Origin: Mercenaria mercenaria | Taxonomy: Eukaryota > Mollusca > Bivalvia > Venerida > Veneridae | DNA length: 64,000 nt | Assembly (NCBI RefSeq): GCF_021730395.1 | Contig: NC_069367.1 | Coordinates: 5,330,501 to 5,394,500 of the forward strand | Reading direction: 5' to 3' | Shown here: positions 24,439-35,985 of the stretch, one piece after another | Layout: each line of letters begins with the position of its first letter | Numbering within the stretch: position 1 is the first letter of the stretch | The notes under the pieces: model-generated | Database searches by the model: none | What the model was told of the DNA's origin: nothing | Seen by the model: only the letters and a program-made list of their open reading frames with translations | Position numbers and translations under genes: made by a program

Positions 24439-25074
24439 TTAATGTGACTTACACCCTGCATGACCTTTTGGCTTTGGAATATCTTTTTATCTTGCATTAT
24501 CCTCCGGAATCCTGAAATGAATTACAATTCGTCCATATCGACAATTCCTTGTGACTATAAATTAGCGTAAAAAGTTAAAAAAACAAATATATTCGGCCAT
24601 ACTTTCATAATAGCTATAACTTTATTTATGTTTGATATTTAAAGCTCAATTATTTCTGAAGGTACATTGATATAGAATAGGATAATGACGCTAAAATGGT
24701 ATTGCATAATGGGCTCAGTTCTTTGCTCTGTAGAGCTATTTCTCTGATGTTCATTGCAATTGTTTTGCTGAGAACATATGCCAGATCTATACCTGAATTT
24801 AGGTATCATTTCATCATGACATAAGAATATTACAGAATTTGTCAAGGAAACTTAGGTCATATACCAGCATTACAATTTTAGGTCTTGGTTTAGCTGATTT
24901 AACAGTTAAATTGATAGAAAATATTTTGCCCTCTCCTCTTCTTTAGACGTTTATTCAGCACTGACAATATTCTTCAAGAAAAATAACTTACAAAGATTTG
25001 AAATGAGCCCTGCTCTGTGCGAAAACCATTGGAAGTTTCTCATTTATATGAAAACGTCTAGAAGACCAGATATT

Positions 25075-25530
25075 TAGGAACAACAAAACTAAATAAGTAT
25101 TCAAGCAGCACTTCCGGGCAAGTTAGATAATGACGGAAAGTAAAAATCCTCATTATTTTCCCAGCTAAAGTGACATTTTCATGCTTTATGTAAGCCAGTT
25201 CCAGTTTCTGTTGACATTTTTAGCATTTTCAATGAGACTTTGGAATTGATAGAAAAGTAAACATTCCTTATTACTCAGGTATTCATACTCAGTTCGGAAG
25301 ATAATACATAGTGTTCAGTTGCCCTGTCAGATAAAAAAGAAATCTCTTTTAGAAGATACACGACCCCTACTTTTCTTGGTGTTTTTGGTGGGTTATAGGG
25401 ATTTAAACAAAAAAAGGGTTGCATGTTTTTAATAAGACTGTCTATGAGTTAAAGTCCTCAGAAGTTTGTTAATTTTATATAGAAAATAAAGCAAATTCAT
25501 TTACTACTGTATAGCCTATAGCATCATTAT
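25075..25530 (+). repeat. Dispersed repeat, unit 1 (uninterrupted)
   Basis: Similar to 26070-26378 plus 28467-28680. Shared words include AGATAATGNCGAAAG, TTTTCATGNTTTATGTAAG, CCCTACTTTTCTTGGTGTTT and TTACTACTGTATAGC. This copy lacks the TIR insertion at the TTA at 25349. A short reverse-strand match lies at about 41850-41895. Confidence 0.7.
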
Positions 25531-25844
25531 TGGCAAAAATTAATAATTGTCTAGATATGGATATAAATTGGCTATTTGGTCAGATTTTGAAAGAAAATTA
25601 TCCTTTCATTGCATTTTGCTGGGAAAATGTTTGAAAAATCCAAAACATTTCATTTTCACCGTCTTGGATTTTTTTTCAGAAGATGTATGTTCAAAACCTA
25701 AATATTACATATTCATAGCCATCAGAGTAGATAGTTTGTATATTTAATACTGTTTATATGTTATTTGCTTGCAAATTTGAGTATAAAATAGAAGAGTAGG
25801 GCAAAAAAGCTCCGACTGGGAGAAATGGTTAAAAGTTATTTATT

Positions 25845-25905
25845 TATTTATTTGGGTTTTACGGCGCACCAACATAGTATAGGTTATATGGCGCCAAAGG
25901 TTAAA
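25845..25905. repeat. SINE-tail scrap
   Basis: A (TTTA)n run followed by TTGGGTTTTACGGCGC, the reverse of the tail seen at 21211. Probably a 5'-truncated SINE end on the minus strand. Confidence 0.4.
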
Positions 25906-26378
25906 AGTTATGTCGCGAAAAGTATTAGCCATAGTGACACGTGTTACTGAAAATGCAAATTAACCTTGAAAAATGGTTTTATCAGGCTATTAAACATGGT
26001 ATTTTCATGCAAATAAGCTACTGTTACTAAATATATTAAACTGGCACCATTACAGAAAAGCAATTTTTCTTAAAGGAACAATAGTCCTTATATAGGTAAT
26101 CAAGTAACACCAGGAAAATCAGATAATGGCGAAAAGAAAAAAAATCCTCAATTTTCCCCTAGCTAAAGGTATATTTTCATGTTTTATGTAAGTCAGTTAC
26201 TGTTTTTATTTTATGGACCTATACTTGACATTTTTGTAGCATTTTCAGGGAGATTTTTTTTTGCATTTATAGAAATGTAAACTTATTACTCATGTTGTTC
26301 ATACCCACATTTTATCTGTCGGTTTGGAAGCTATCCCATAGTGTTGACCTGTCAGACAAAAAATCAAAATTACTCTTA

Positions 26379-28466
26379 GGCCATACCAAATTGATATGTC
26401 GTTCGTCGGAACCACCGCATGAATAATTTCATTCCCGAGAAAAAAAAATAAAAATTACCCGCCCGCACGTACATAAAAATCTCCGAAAAAAATTTTTTTT
26501 TTCGATTACGCGGTCCGGAATAATAACGGCAAAACAGGTTTTATCGCTGTTTTAATGCGTCAAAGTGATATTGATCGGATTTCATTCGTCCGTAATACAT
26601 GTAGCTGATGATCCAAACTCAAAAAGTCAGGAATTATGGTGGTGTTCATCATTTGTTTTAAATCTGGAGTGTCTGTGCTAGTGCCACACATGGCCTTCGA
26701 TGTGCCGGTAGGTAATGAAATAGGCACATTCTACTTTTGTTCAATACAGTGAAAAGAACGAAGCCCGACTTGTAACAGGTCTAGGAAAGTGGAGTATTTA
26801 CAGATTATCTGTCAATTTACAGATAATCTATAAATTTACAGATTTTTCAATCTGTAAATTTACAGATCAAGTGTTTGAAAACTGCTAAAATTATATTTAG
26901 ACACAAAATCGCAGCTTGAAATTAATTGATTTACTTATGGTATGTATAAATAAAGGTCAATTGTAACTTTCAGTCATTTCTGTTGACTTTGATTTTTCTG
27001 AAAATGCCAAAAAATCAAAGTCAACAAAAACGGCTGAAACCCACAAAAGACCTTAATTTATGCATGCTGTAAATAAACCAGTTAATTCCAAGCTGCGGTT
27101 TTGAGGATAAATGTTATTTCATCAGTTTTCATACACACAATCTGTAAATTTACAGATTGAAAAATCTGTAAATTTATACATTATCTGTAAATTTACAGAT
27201 AATCTGTAAATATTCCACTTTCCTAGACCTGTGTAAGACCTGCACGGGGATGCAGTTAAAAATGTTTGGAAATATTGTTCAGATATAAAGTTTTCAAACC
27301 ATTTGTTATCAGTTGTTTAATTCAGCATGTTAGATCTAGAGCCCAAAGCTGAGGCCAACTACTATCTTAAAAAAAATATTTGTTCACAGATCCTGACCTA
27401 TCACATTGTCTCGGCCCAACTCCTTTTGAACGTAACTTCTTTAGTACAACAGTCAGATATTCTATCAAAACACATTTAGTCAAGTTAAAAATTGTTTAGC
27501 TTTTCAAATAAGTAGTGTTGATATGAAAATAATTTCTAACAAAATCTGTCCTTTTGTAACCCCAGTTTTGCCTGTTTGTACACAAGATGCCAGGATATAT
27601 TTAAAATTGGCTGTAAATTGATCGAACGAAAGAAACTGAAAAAAACAGACTTCCCCAACTCTAAATGTATAGTTCAGTCAAAGCACAACAAACAACACTT
27701 TTAAGGGTGGCCATATTGGGATCATTCTTTGTCCGCCTGTTATTATTTTTGGCTGAAATGAATCTCTACCACAAAAGCTTAAGCTAGCCTGATCATGATC
27801 TGTTAAGAAATTATTCCAAATCGATTCGAGCAATGTCGAAGCATCTGTATGCCCAACTCCGTTTGGTCGCACTGGTCAAGTGGTTTATTACTTCCCCTCA
27901 CCTCTATGGGTTGGAGTTCCACTAGGGGCACAAATTTGTTCATGTGTCAAAGCCATCTAACTGTGTTTCAGAAGAAATGTTATTCCACACAATCATGTGC
28001 CTGTTTTGTCTTTAATATTCCTCATCCTGTGTCATTAAATAGGCACATCTTCAGATTAATGTAGAAAAATCAAAATTAAAAATAAGACACTCATTCCTTA
28101 GTAATTAAAATTACAAAATAAAAAAAAATAAAGTGATTCAGTGAGTTTTGGCAAGAATTTATTTGCAAAATCATTCATGTAGTCTTTAAAACATATAGAA
28201 AAGCTATATACTGTGTTACCCACACTGTAAATGTTTGATTTCTGTGTTATTTCTAAAGAAATGTTAACTTTATATATAATCATAACCGCCTCCTCAAGGG
28301 TTCAAGCTGGGAAAAAAAATAAAAAAGCCCGCTCGCTCCATGTAAAATCTACCCGCCTCTGAAAAAATCAAAATTGAGAAAAAAAAAATAAAATAAAAAT
28401 TTCGCTCGCCCGCTCCTATTTTTTTTGAAAATTTTCCGAAGAACTATTAATCAATTTGGTATGGCC
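26379..28466. mobile_element. TIR DNA element of 2.09 kb, TTA target duplication (Harbinger-like, non-autonomous)
   Basis: Ends are GGCCATACCAAATTGAT and its reverse complement ATCAATTTGGTATGGCC, flanked on both sides by TTA (26376-26378 and 28467-28469). The element splits the repeat unit that is intact at 25075-25530. No transposase frame is present. A 3-bp TWA-type duplication and a GG start suit PIF/Harbinger; that family call is inference. Confidence 0.7.
26776..27231. mobile_element. Foldback element of 456 bp nested in the TIR element
   Basis: The ends CAGGTCTAGGAAAGTGGAGT and ACTCCACTTTCCTAGACCTG-type arms (the right arm has TATTCCACTTTCCTAGACCTG over 21 bases less one) enclose repeated ATCTGTAAATTTACAGAT palindromes. 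The centre near 26985-27025 pairs TTGACTTTGATTTTT with AAAAAATCAAAGTCAA. It is flanked by a direct TGTAA (26771-26775 and 27232-27236). Confidence 0.7.
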
Positions 28467-28904
28467 TTAGAACATAAATGATCCCTACTTTTCTTGGTGT
28501 TTTGTTTTGGTGGTTTATAGGTCATTTAAGAACATAAGGCTAGTAATTCTATTTTGGACATGGGTCTGGCTATGTGTTACAGCTCTCAGAAGTCTATTAG
28601 TTTTTTATAAAACATATTGTAAATTTATTTACTACTGTATAGCGTATAGCGTATAGTGTGATTATGACTCTGGACATTTTGAGAAACATTTAGTATCTTC
28701 TAACCATTTCGGTTAAAGTATCAGTGCTCATTCTTCTATACTGAAAGTGATACTAAACAGGTGTCTGAATTGTATACCCGGAAGAGAAAAAGTAAGTATG
28801 TTTGCGCAGATGTTTTATTTATTTAGTTATTGTGACAGTTAAGCATAAATGCATAAATAATTCCACTCGGGGCATCGATATTTTTTTTCATGTGAGGAAG
28901 CCAT
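28467..28904. repeat. Dispersed repeat remainder and spacer
   Basis: 28467-28680 is the right part of the split repeat unit. A piece at about 28685-28810 (TTTAGTATCTTC followed by GGAAGAGAAANAGTAAG) has a relative at 45836-45935. No gene is seen. Confidence 0.5.
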
Positions 28905-29045
28905 CCAGGTGGCTTACGGAAGTTCGGTGGTTCTACCTAGGTGCTCGATCGTGATGAAATAATGCACGGAGGGGTACCAGGATCTTCTTCCACCATCAAA
29001 GCTGGAAAATTGCCATAATTTTATGACCTTTAATTGTGCTGGTGC
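28905..29045 (+). mobile_element. 5'-truncated SINE, family A
   Basis: Body and tail only: GGTGGTTCTACCTAGGTGC, ATGAAATAATGCACGGAGG and CACCATCAAAGCTGGAAA match 7310-7410. It abuts the family B SINE at 29050 directly. Confidence 0.75.
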
Positions 29046-29049
29046 AACC

Positions 29050-29345
29050 AGTCCGCCCGCTCAGCTCAATAGGGAGAGCGCAGATATACGGATAGCGGCG
29101 GGGTCGCGAGTTCGAGTCCTATAGGCGAGGCGTATGTTCTCCATGTCGATTTGATAAATACATTATGTCTGAAATCATTCGTCCACTACCTCTGATTCAT
29201 GTGGGGAAGTTGGCAGTTACTTGTGGAGAACAGGTTTGTACTGGTACGAAATCCAGGAACACTGGTTATGTTAACTGTCCGCCGTTATGTAACAGAAATA
29301 CTGTTGAAAACTGACGGCCTTCAACCCAAAACAACCAACCAACCT
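29050..29345 (+). mobile_element. tRNA-derived SINE, family B
   Basis: The head has box A GCTCAGCTCAATAGGGAGAG and box B GCGAGTTCGAGTCC. The body includes GTTGGCAGTTACTTGTGGAG and GTACTGGTACGAAATCCAGG, and the tail is CAACC/AAAC-rich. The same family is at 54233-54528 on the minus strand. Confidence 0.8.
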
Positions 29346-29884
29346 TAAACCCCTCAAAAAGAAAGAAAGTTATTCATGAACTGTACTTTGGTCATTCTGT
29401 TCGCCTGTAATATTGTCTTTTTCTGGTAAACTTGTTTTTCTATCAGTATTTATGGGTGTCATTGCTAATACTGAGATCTCCAATACTCGGCCAGGGGATT
29501 TTCTTGCCGTCAAAATGAATAAGAATTGAGATTTAATATAAGTTTACCTGTTATTTACTTAAAATATCAAGTCTTATCTTCAAACTGTGACAAAATTTTG
29601 TGTGATAGCACTCCAAGGCATATCTTTTATCGTCTCGGATAGATTACTTTATTTTCAGCTGATAAAACAAGTTTGCTAAAAGCTATAATGGGGTAACGAA
29701 TAGGCGATGATAATGTCGTTGTCAACTTGTTTCAGTTATATAAGTGCCACGAGCTTTATGGTTTATAAAACAGTCCATATCCATTTTATCCATAATAATA
29801 ATTAAAAGAAACTTGTTTTCCAATGCTATAATAGTTTCTATGAGTAATGTGCATGTCTAAGGCTTTAATGAATAAATGAATATA

Positions 29885-31823
29885 TGAGCCGCGCCATGAG
29901 AAAACCAACATAGTGGCTTTGCGACCAGCATGGATCCGGACCAGCCTGCGCATCTGCGTAGTCTGGTCAGGATCAATACTGTTCGCTTTCAAAGTCTATT
30001 GCAATTAGAGAAACTGATCAAAATCCTGGAATCTTCATTTGTACCATTACCGGGTCTGTCTTGAGGTAGACTATAATCTGGTCTCGGTCTAAATTCACCC
30101 TTTGAACTTTTTGATTTGATTTTTCGATTGTGTCTAGCAAGTACAGTAGATTCTACGTAATCAAAGTCGTCCCCCACCCCCCAGTTACTGTGTCCTAACT
30201 CAATTTCCCTTAATATCGCCGCATACAATGATTTAATTGCTGAATAATCATAGGAAGAATTGAGGTACATCAACTTTTTAAGTAAATTTAATCGCCCTTT
30301 TTGTTCTTTTTTACTGGTTTTTGATGACGAAATAATTTCTAGTTCACCAGCCACAAATAGGTCAAACTCTAAATTGTCAAAAGAAACATTTTTGCTAACG
30401 AAATCGAATCTTAAGTTTGAATGTGGATATCTCTGTTTGTTTTTTACAGAATCTGAACATTTAGATGTGATTCCAGACTTTATTTTATGTTTTTTATGTT
30501 TTTTTTTTATTTCTTTTTTGATTTGCTCGAACTATCAAATATTTCATCCTCTGAAGAGGAAGAGGAATCAGAGGAATCATCTGATGAATCTGTACTAGAG
30601 TCAGAATCTGACGAACTAAATAGATCAAGTTCTGCCAATTGTTTCTTTGCCTTTTTTCTTAGGCCTGGTAATTTGCGTAATGTTTCAATGTTAATCGTAC
30701 CTGAATGATCTGTAGGTTGATCTGCTGGGAAATTCAGTGATGCTGCCAATCGAGATTTTTTGTTCTTGGGTGTCACCTCAATAACGTTGGTCGTTGTTGT
30801 CTGTGGAATGCTGGTCGATTTGGGTCTGGCTCCTGCATTGATTGTAGATGATTCGGATTTACCTCGTGAAGATTTTCTTGTGCCAGTTGTGGAGGTAGTC
30901 GATTTTAATGGTGTTGTCACTGTTTCTACGTTTACCGACTTTTCTAGGTCTTGTATGTAGGCTTCTCTTTCTATTATCTGTTTTCTCAAATTTTCTAATT
31001 CTCTCTGTTCTTGTAATCTTTTCTGTTTTTCGTCTAACTGAGCTAGACGAGCTAGCAACTCTTTCTTCTCGTCTCGGCTTGCCGGAAGTGTTTTTTCCGG
31101 TGATTCCGTACTTTTTGTAAGACTCACATTTTCATTTGCGGATGCATCCGAAAGGATTTTTTCGGTATTGGACGACGAAACAGGTTTTGTGACTTTTTCG
31201 GTTTCCTTTGTGTCGACCACTGATTTCAGTCCTGATTCGCTCATGATTTTATAGTTTATAGAGTTTTTATTTCTCTCTGATTTTCTTATTAAAATAAACA
31301 ACAATAATGCACACAATTCCGACGAACTCGACAATTCCGTATTCCTTTCGGAACACAGCACTGAAAACTTTTCACTCAATCAATGTCCAAATATCATTCC
31401 TCAAGTAGACATCAAATAATCCAAAATAACAATGTAGTTTTAACAATGGCCACAGTGAAGACCGCCAAAATTTTTATCAATTTTCAAAAGAACATCTTTC
31501 TCGATATGTGTCTGACAGAACTGTGCTGAAAGGCGCGAAAGTATATTCTTTTATCAACCACGGCGTAGGAATACAAATATGACCTGTGACCTAACTGAGT
31601 GTATAAAATAACCTATGACCTAAGAGAGGAGAATAAAGATAACCAATCAAAAAGGGTGTTATATTTCCATAATTAAAAGATTTTGATAGTAAACAAAATG
31701 CTCTAAATTAGAGAAACTGTTAGCGAACAGCATGGATCCTGACCAGACTGCGCGGATGCGCAGGCTGGTCTGGAACCATGCTGGTCGAAAGCTACTATGT
31801 TGGTTTTCTCATGGCGCGGCTCA
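29885..31823. repeat. Palindromic repeat element, copy 4, split by an insertion
   Basis: The left arm is 29885-30016 (TGAGCCGCGCCATGAGAAAA onward) and the right arm 31706-31823 (ending CTCATGGCGCGGCTCA). Between them lies about 1.69 kb of unrelated sequence, flanked on both sides by AATTAGAGAAACTG (30003-30016 and 31706-31719). Confidence 0.85.
30017..31705 (-). mobile_element. Fossil of a DIRS-like (tyrosine-recombinase) retroelement, gag-like ORF1 segment
   Basis: An element fossil of about 1.69 kb on the minus strand inside the palindromic repeat. Its larger open part (30507-31379, likely first Met at 31244) has a coiled-coil region rich in Glu, Arg and Gln, and a Ser/Asp-rich region with a basic end. 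A second part (to about 30030) has VAGELEII-type and YAAILREIELGH-type motifs that I associate with ORF1 of DIRS-like elements in molluscs. No reverse transcriptase or recombinase is present. It is broken (at least one break) and incomplete. The 14-bp direct repeats at its ends are unusual for DIRS elements. It is older than the present site but still well preserved. The family call comes from memory of motif shape. Confidence 0.6.
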
Positions 31824-33599
31824 ATTATGGTATCTGGATACTCTCTTGTGACAATCGTATGATATGGATTAGCAACGATGCAACCATAGTCTACTGCATA
31901 TTGAACATTTTTCGATATTTCTAAGTTGATTTTATTTCATTTTAATATTTTGTTTATTAAAAAGAAAAAGAAAACATTTAAACTTCTGTTTCAAGACAGG
32001 ATAAATTGTTTTCTAGTAAAGAACCTTTATAACAACACTGTACTGTTTCATGCAGCACATTATTAATCATACAATATTCACACCGTTGCTCATTCATTCA
32101 ATGTTGGTATTCAATTTAAAAGTCAACGGTTAATGGAAAAATATGTAATTTATGATTTTTCATTTTTCATTTTTCTTATAGACTGGCAATTAACGTTTCT
32201 GCAAGTTTCTTTTTCATATGGTATGTGTTAATATATACGTAACACTTTATTAACTCTCGTTTTTGCTAGAGAGTAGCTAATTCTTTAGGTGATGACTTAT
32301 TTGTAAACCTATGCATTCCTTTGGAAACTTCTACTGCATATTGAACACTTTTCGATATTCCCATGTTGATTTTATTTCATTCTAAATATTTTGATTATTA
32401 AAAAGAAATTGAGCCTTGACAAGATTTGGTGGTACATAATTATGTAACTAAACGCTTGAGGAGGTGAAAGTGGAACAAGTTATTCGTAAAGACTTTCGAT
32501 TTGCTGACATGTTAATACATTAAAACGTTTTGCAGTTATTTCTGGATGACTATATTACTTCAACACTTCTTAAAGATCCACCACAATGTAGTGACCTAGA
32601 TTTTTTCTGCCACATGAACTTCTTGAAAACCATTCTGATAATTCTGGTATACAATACAGCTACAATACAACTATACTACAAAATGAAATGTGGACAATTT
32701 CAGCCGTCTCTGAATTAATGTGCTTTAACAATTTCGTTGGGAACCTATTCACTTAATATCTTCAGGGAGGTGTTGCAAATTTCATTACCTCTCAAGAACA
32801 GGCTCAATCAAACCGAGTCTGCTATTTTTCTTCTTGGTTACATTCTTCTTCAAAGGATCTTTTCACAGATTTTATTATTCAGTATTGTTTTTAAAACATT
32901 AAAATAATACCTTACCATGCAGAAATAAAGAGTGGTCTAAACTCAGTTTAATACGCCAAATGATGTGCATAATGCTTCATTTATTCAATGTAATGTTAGA
33001 CATTAAACACATTTGCTTGGCCTTATATAATGTCACTGCCATTTAATAAGCAGTCGCTTCGATTTCTCAAGTTATTAGAGCAAATAATTTATAATTACCA
33101 TCATGGAAATAAAACTGTACAAAGGAATACAGTTATTCTGTGGCGCGTCAATATATTTAGATCTCATTATCATTCGTTTGTATTTTTGCTGTTTTCAATG
33201 CAGACAACCTTTTCAATTTTTCAATTTCGGTAAAAAGAATATAGCCTGTCACTATCTGTTATGAACAGGCAGCTGTTACAAAAGTATCGGTGGCGGAGTT
33301 TCCTTAATTGGAAGTTTCCCCTACTGACTTTCATTCTACATTCTAATTGTAGTTTGTCCCAGATCGAAAGTTTCTCCAACTGAATTTCATTCAACATATC
33401 CCACATTGGAAGTTTCCTTTACTTACTTTCATTCAACATTTTAATCTTAGAGTTCGCCAGATGAGTAATAACCACAACCGACATCCTAAATAAGAGCTAA
33501 AATAAGACTTTTCTCGAAACACATCACAATTAGTCTTAATAGTCATAAATCGATTGTATATGTTATAAAATGATGTTTCAAATGCAAAATAATCATTAA
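31824..33599. other. Spacer with one direct repeat
   Basis: A segment of about 80 bp beginning CTACTGCATATTGAACA at 31891 recurs at 32331 with few changes. Elsewhere the stretch is AT-rich without a supported gene. Confidence 0.5.
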
Positions 33600-35850
33600 T
33601 TTGGAAAAATTTTGAATTTTGACCATATTTTGAGTAGATGCGCCTATTTCTGCAATAGAAAGGCCATTATTTTGTCTTCAGAATGTGTGAAAATGCACAA
33701 AATGCATCCATTTGAGTCATATTCATGACGGAATGAATAATATATCACACTGAGTCAAAGTGAAAAATAATGCATACAGGTGAAACTTTTACCAAAATTT
33801 ACAATGAAGCGACCATAGAGCCTAAATTTAGCCCAGAAAATTGGTAGGGGGTGGCCTCACTTAAATGTCTATATTTCTCTAAAATCTCGAATTTTCACAA
33901 TGAAACTTGTTAACATGTTCATTTTTCTTGAAAATAGAGATGAAAATGTTATGAAATTTGATAAAAAATATTTCTTATAGGTTATAATGCAGTAATTAGG
34001 TCCAAAATGTGCTTCTGTGCTTCCGTGGTGTAGTCGAAAGAAGTCCCTAATAAATAGATTCTATTTTTTCCATTTTTCACACATTTGCGCGTAAATCGGG
34101 AGCCAAATGGGCATTATTTCACTCGTGGAATGAATTTTACATGAAATAGGACACTTTTCATGCTAATATTCGCATGTTTTCGAGTTGTTTACTTGAAAAC
34201 GAAAATAGGGTGTTTATTCTACGGACCGCTTTCTGAAATGCGGCAGTATGAGGGTACCTTACTTCAGTTGACTTGCATTTCACTGCATACTATTCAACAC
34301 CCCTTTTTCTTTTCGTTTTCTTGAAGCAAATGTATGGATATCTTGTGGAAAAAAGGTCTACGTCGGAGTGAAAATCTAGAAACTGTAACAAAATCGTTCT
34401 GAAATAGCTGAATTTTATATGAAACAAAGAACAATTTCTTTTATTGGTATATAACCATAAGGGACTTTAGTGAGTTTTAAATTATCTCCCTTGCTGGATT
34501 ATGTCCAAGATAATGAAACCAGAAGTAGGTCACATCATTTGGAATCCTTTGACTCTATCGCTCTTCTGTCTATGTTATAGGCTGAACACCACTAAATCCA
34601 GCTGTTCTTTATTTCATATAAAATCCACTCACTTCATAACGGTGTTTCGACATTTTCTAGCATATCAGATTTTCAGACACTTATATTCCCAGAAAGAACT
34701 AGATCGCTACTTTAGAAAAACAAAAAGAAAAGGGGGTGTTAACTTTTATATAAGAAAACTACAGTTCGTTAAATACAACCCGCTGAATTTACTACTTTTC
34801 GCTTCTTTCAATTTCTCTTTTCGTGACATTAAATTCTTACGCCGCCATTTTTATCTAGCATGCGATAGGAACATGCCGATTTCATTAGAATGCAAAGTGA
34901 TACATACTGAAACGCGGTAGGGTAAAAGTAAGCACGTTGCTGCCGAGAAAATGCACTAGGAAAGGAAAAAAGATTAGTACTATTTATATTTGGACTACTT
35001 GTGACTAGACCTGCGGAGGCTTACATTCTATTTGGTAGTGATCAGCCTATAAGAGAAAATTTTTGTTTGATTTTTCCATGAATTTGCATTCATCCTCAAG
35101 GTACACCTATTTCACAATGATTCTGCTTTGTTTTGGTGCAAAATATTGAGAAAATATAGAGAAATGACAATTCATTACAGGTCACCCCCATCCCCCAAAA
35201 TATGCAAAATTTAGCCCTGTGCAAGCAATATTTCAATTAATTTTACCTTATTCGTGGAATTTACATTAAACATCCATTTAATCGTTACGATGTTTGTCAT
35301 TTTCATTCAGAAACATGCTAATTTCAATATTATTTAGACAACCGAAGTGCTAAAATGCGAGAAAAGACATTTACTAGGTCCTAAAACAAACCAAAATAGT
35401 GCCACCTGGTCGAAAATTCGATCTAAATTCCAAAAATACAAGAAATTTAAGCGTTTTCAGCCATTTGTTACCGTTTTATATCATAATGAACAGATTAATG
35501 GCATTTCCATTCATTTTCGAGGGGTTTCAGAAAATAACATGTATTGCCCCTTATAGGCCTAACTAAACTAAAGGAACCAGCGTGGGAGCCGTCTAGTCGC
35601 GTAACGGCTGCCAGGTATTTGAACACTAATTTTTCACTTGGCTTGGCAACAGAGGTATACATTGAAGCTAGTTTCTGTTTAAATTTCATTGTGGATGTAT
35701 TTTTGACATTTTGGTAGGAAAAATGGGAGAGCAGGTTGTATTTGGTGAATTCAAGCTCAATTTTAGTATGAGTAGTACTTCCAGGTCACAGCTGTGTGAT
35801 TTTGATGTCAGTTTACAGTAAGCAAATGTGACATTCAACATGTCCCTACT
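33600..35850 (+). repeat. Long dispersed repeat of unknown class, about 2.2 kb
   Basis: The last part (about 35560-35850, with GCGTGGGAGCCGTCTAGTCGC) is matched in reverse at 41880-42170, which shows that it is a repeat. The open frame 34501-34920 inside it has no recognised domain. Neither terminal inverted repeats nor a coding core were found, so the class is open. Confidence 0.45.
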
Positions 35851-35985
35851 GACTTTTATTCAACATTTTAATCTCAGTCTGTCCCAAATGGGAAGCCTGG
35901 TGTTTCATGTCAGATGTTTCATTTCATAACTAAGTATGTTTATGGTTCTTATTACTATTTAATTTCAGAATCATCATTAAGTCAA

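Noticed and set aside
34501-34920. 139-residue frame as a gene
   Set aside because: It lies inside a dispersed repeat and has no recognisable domain.
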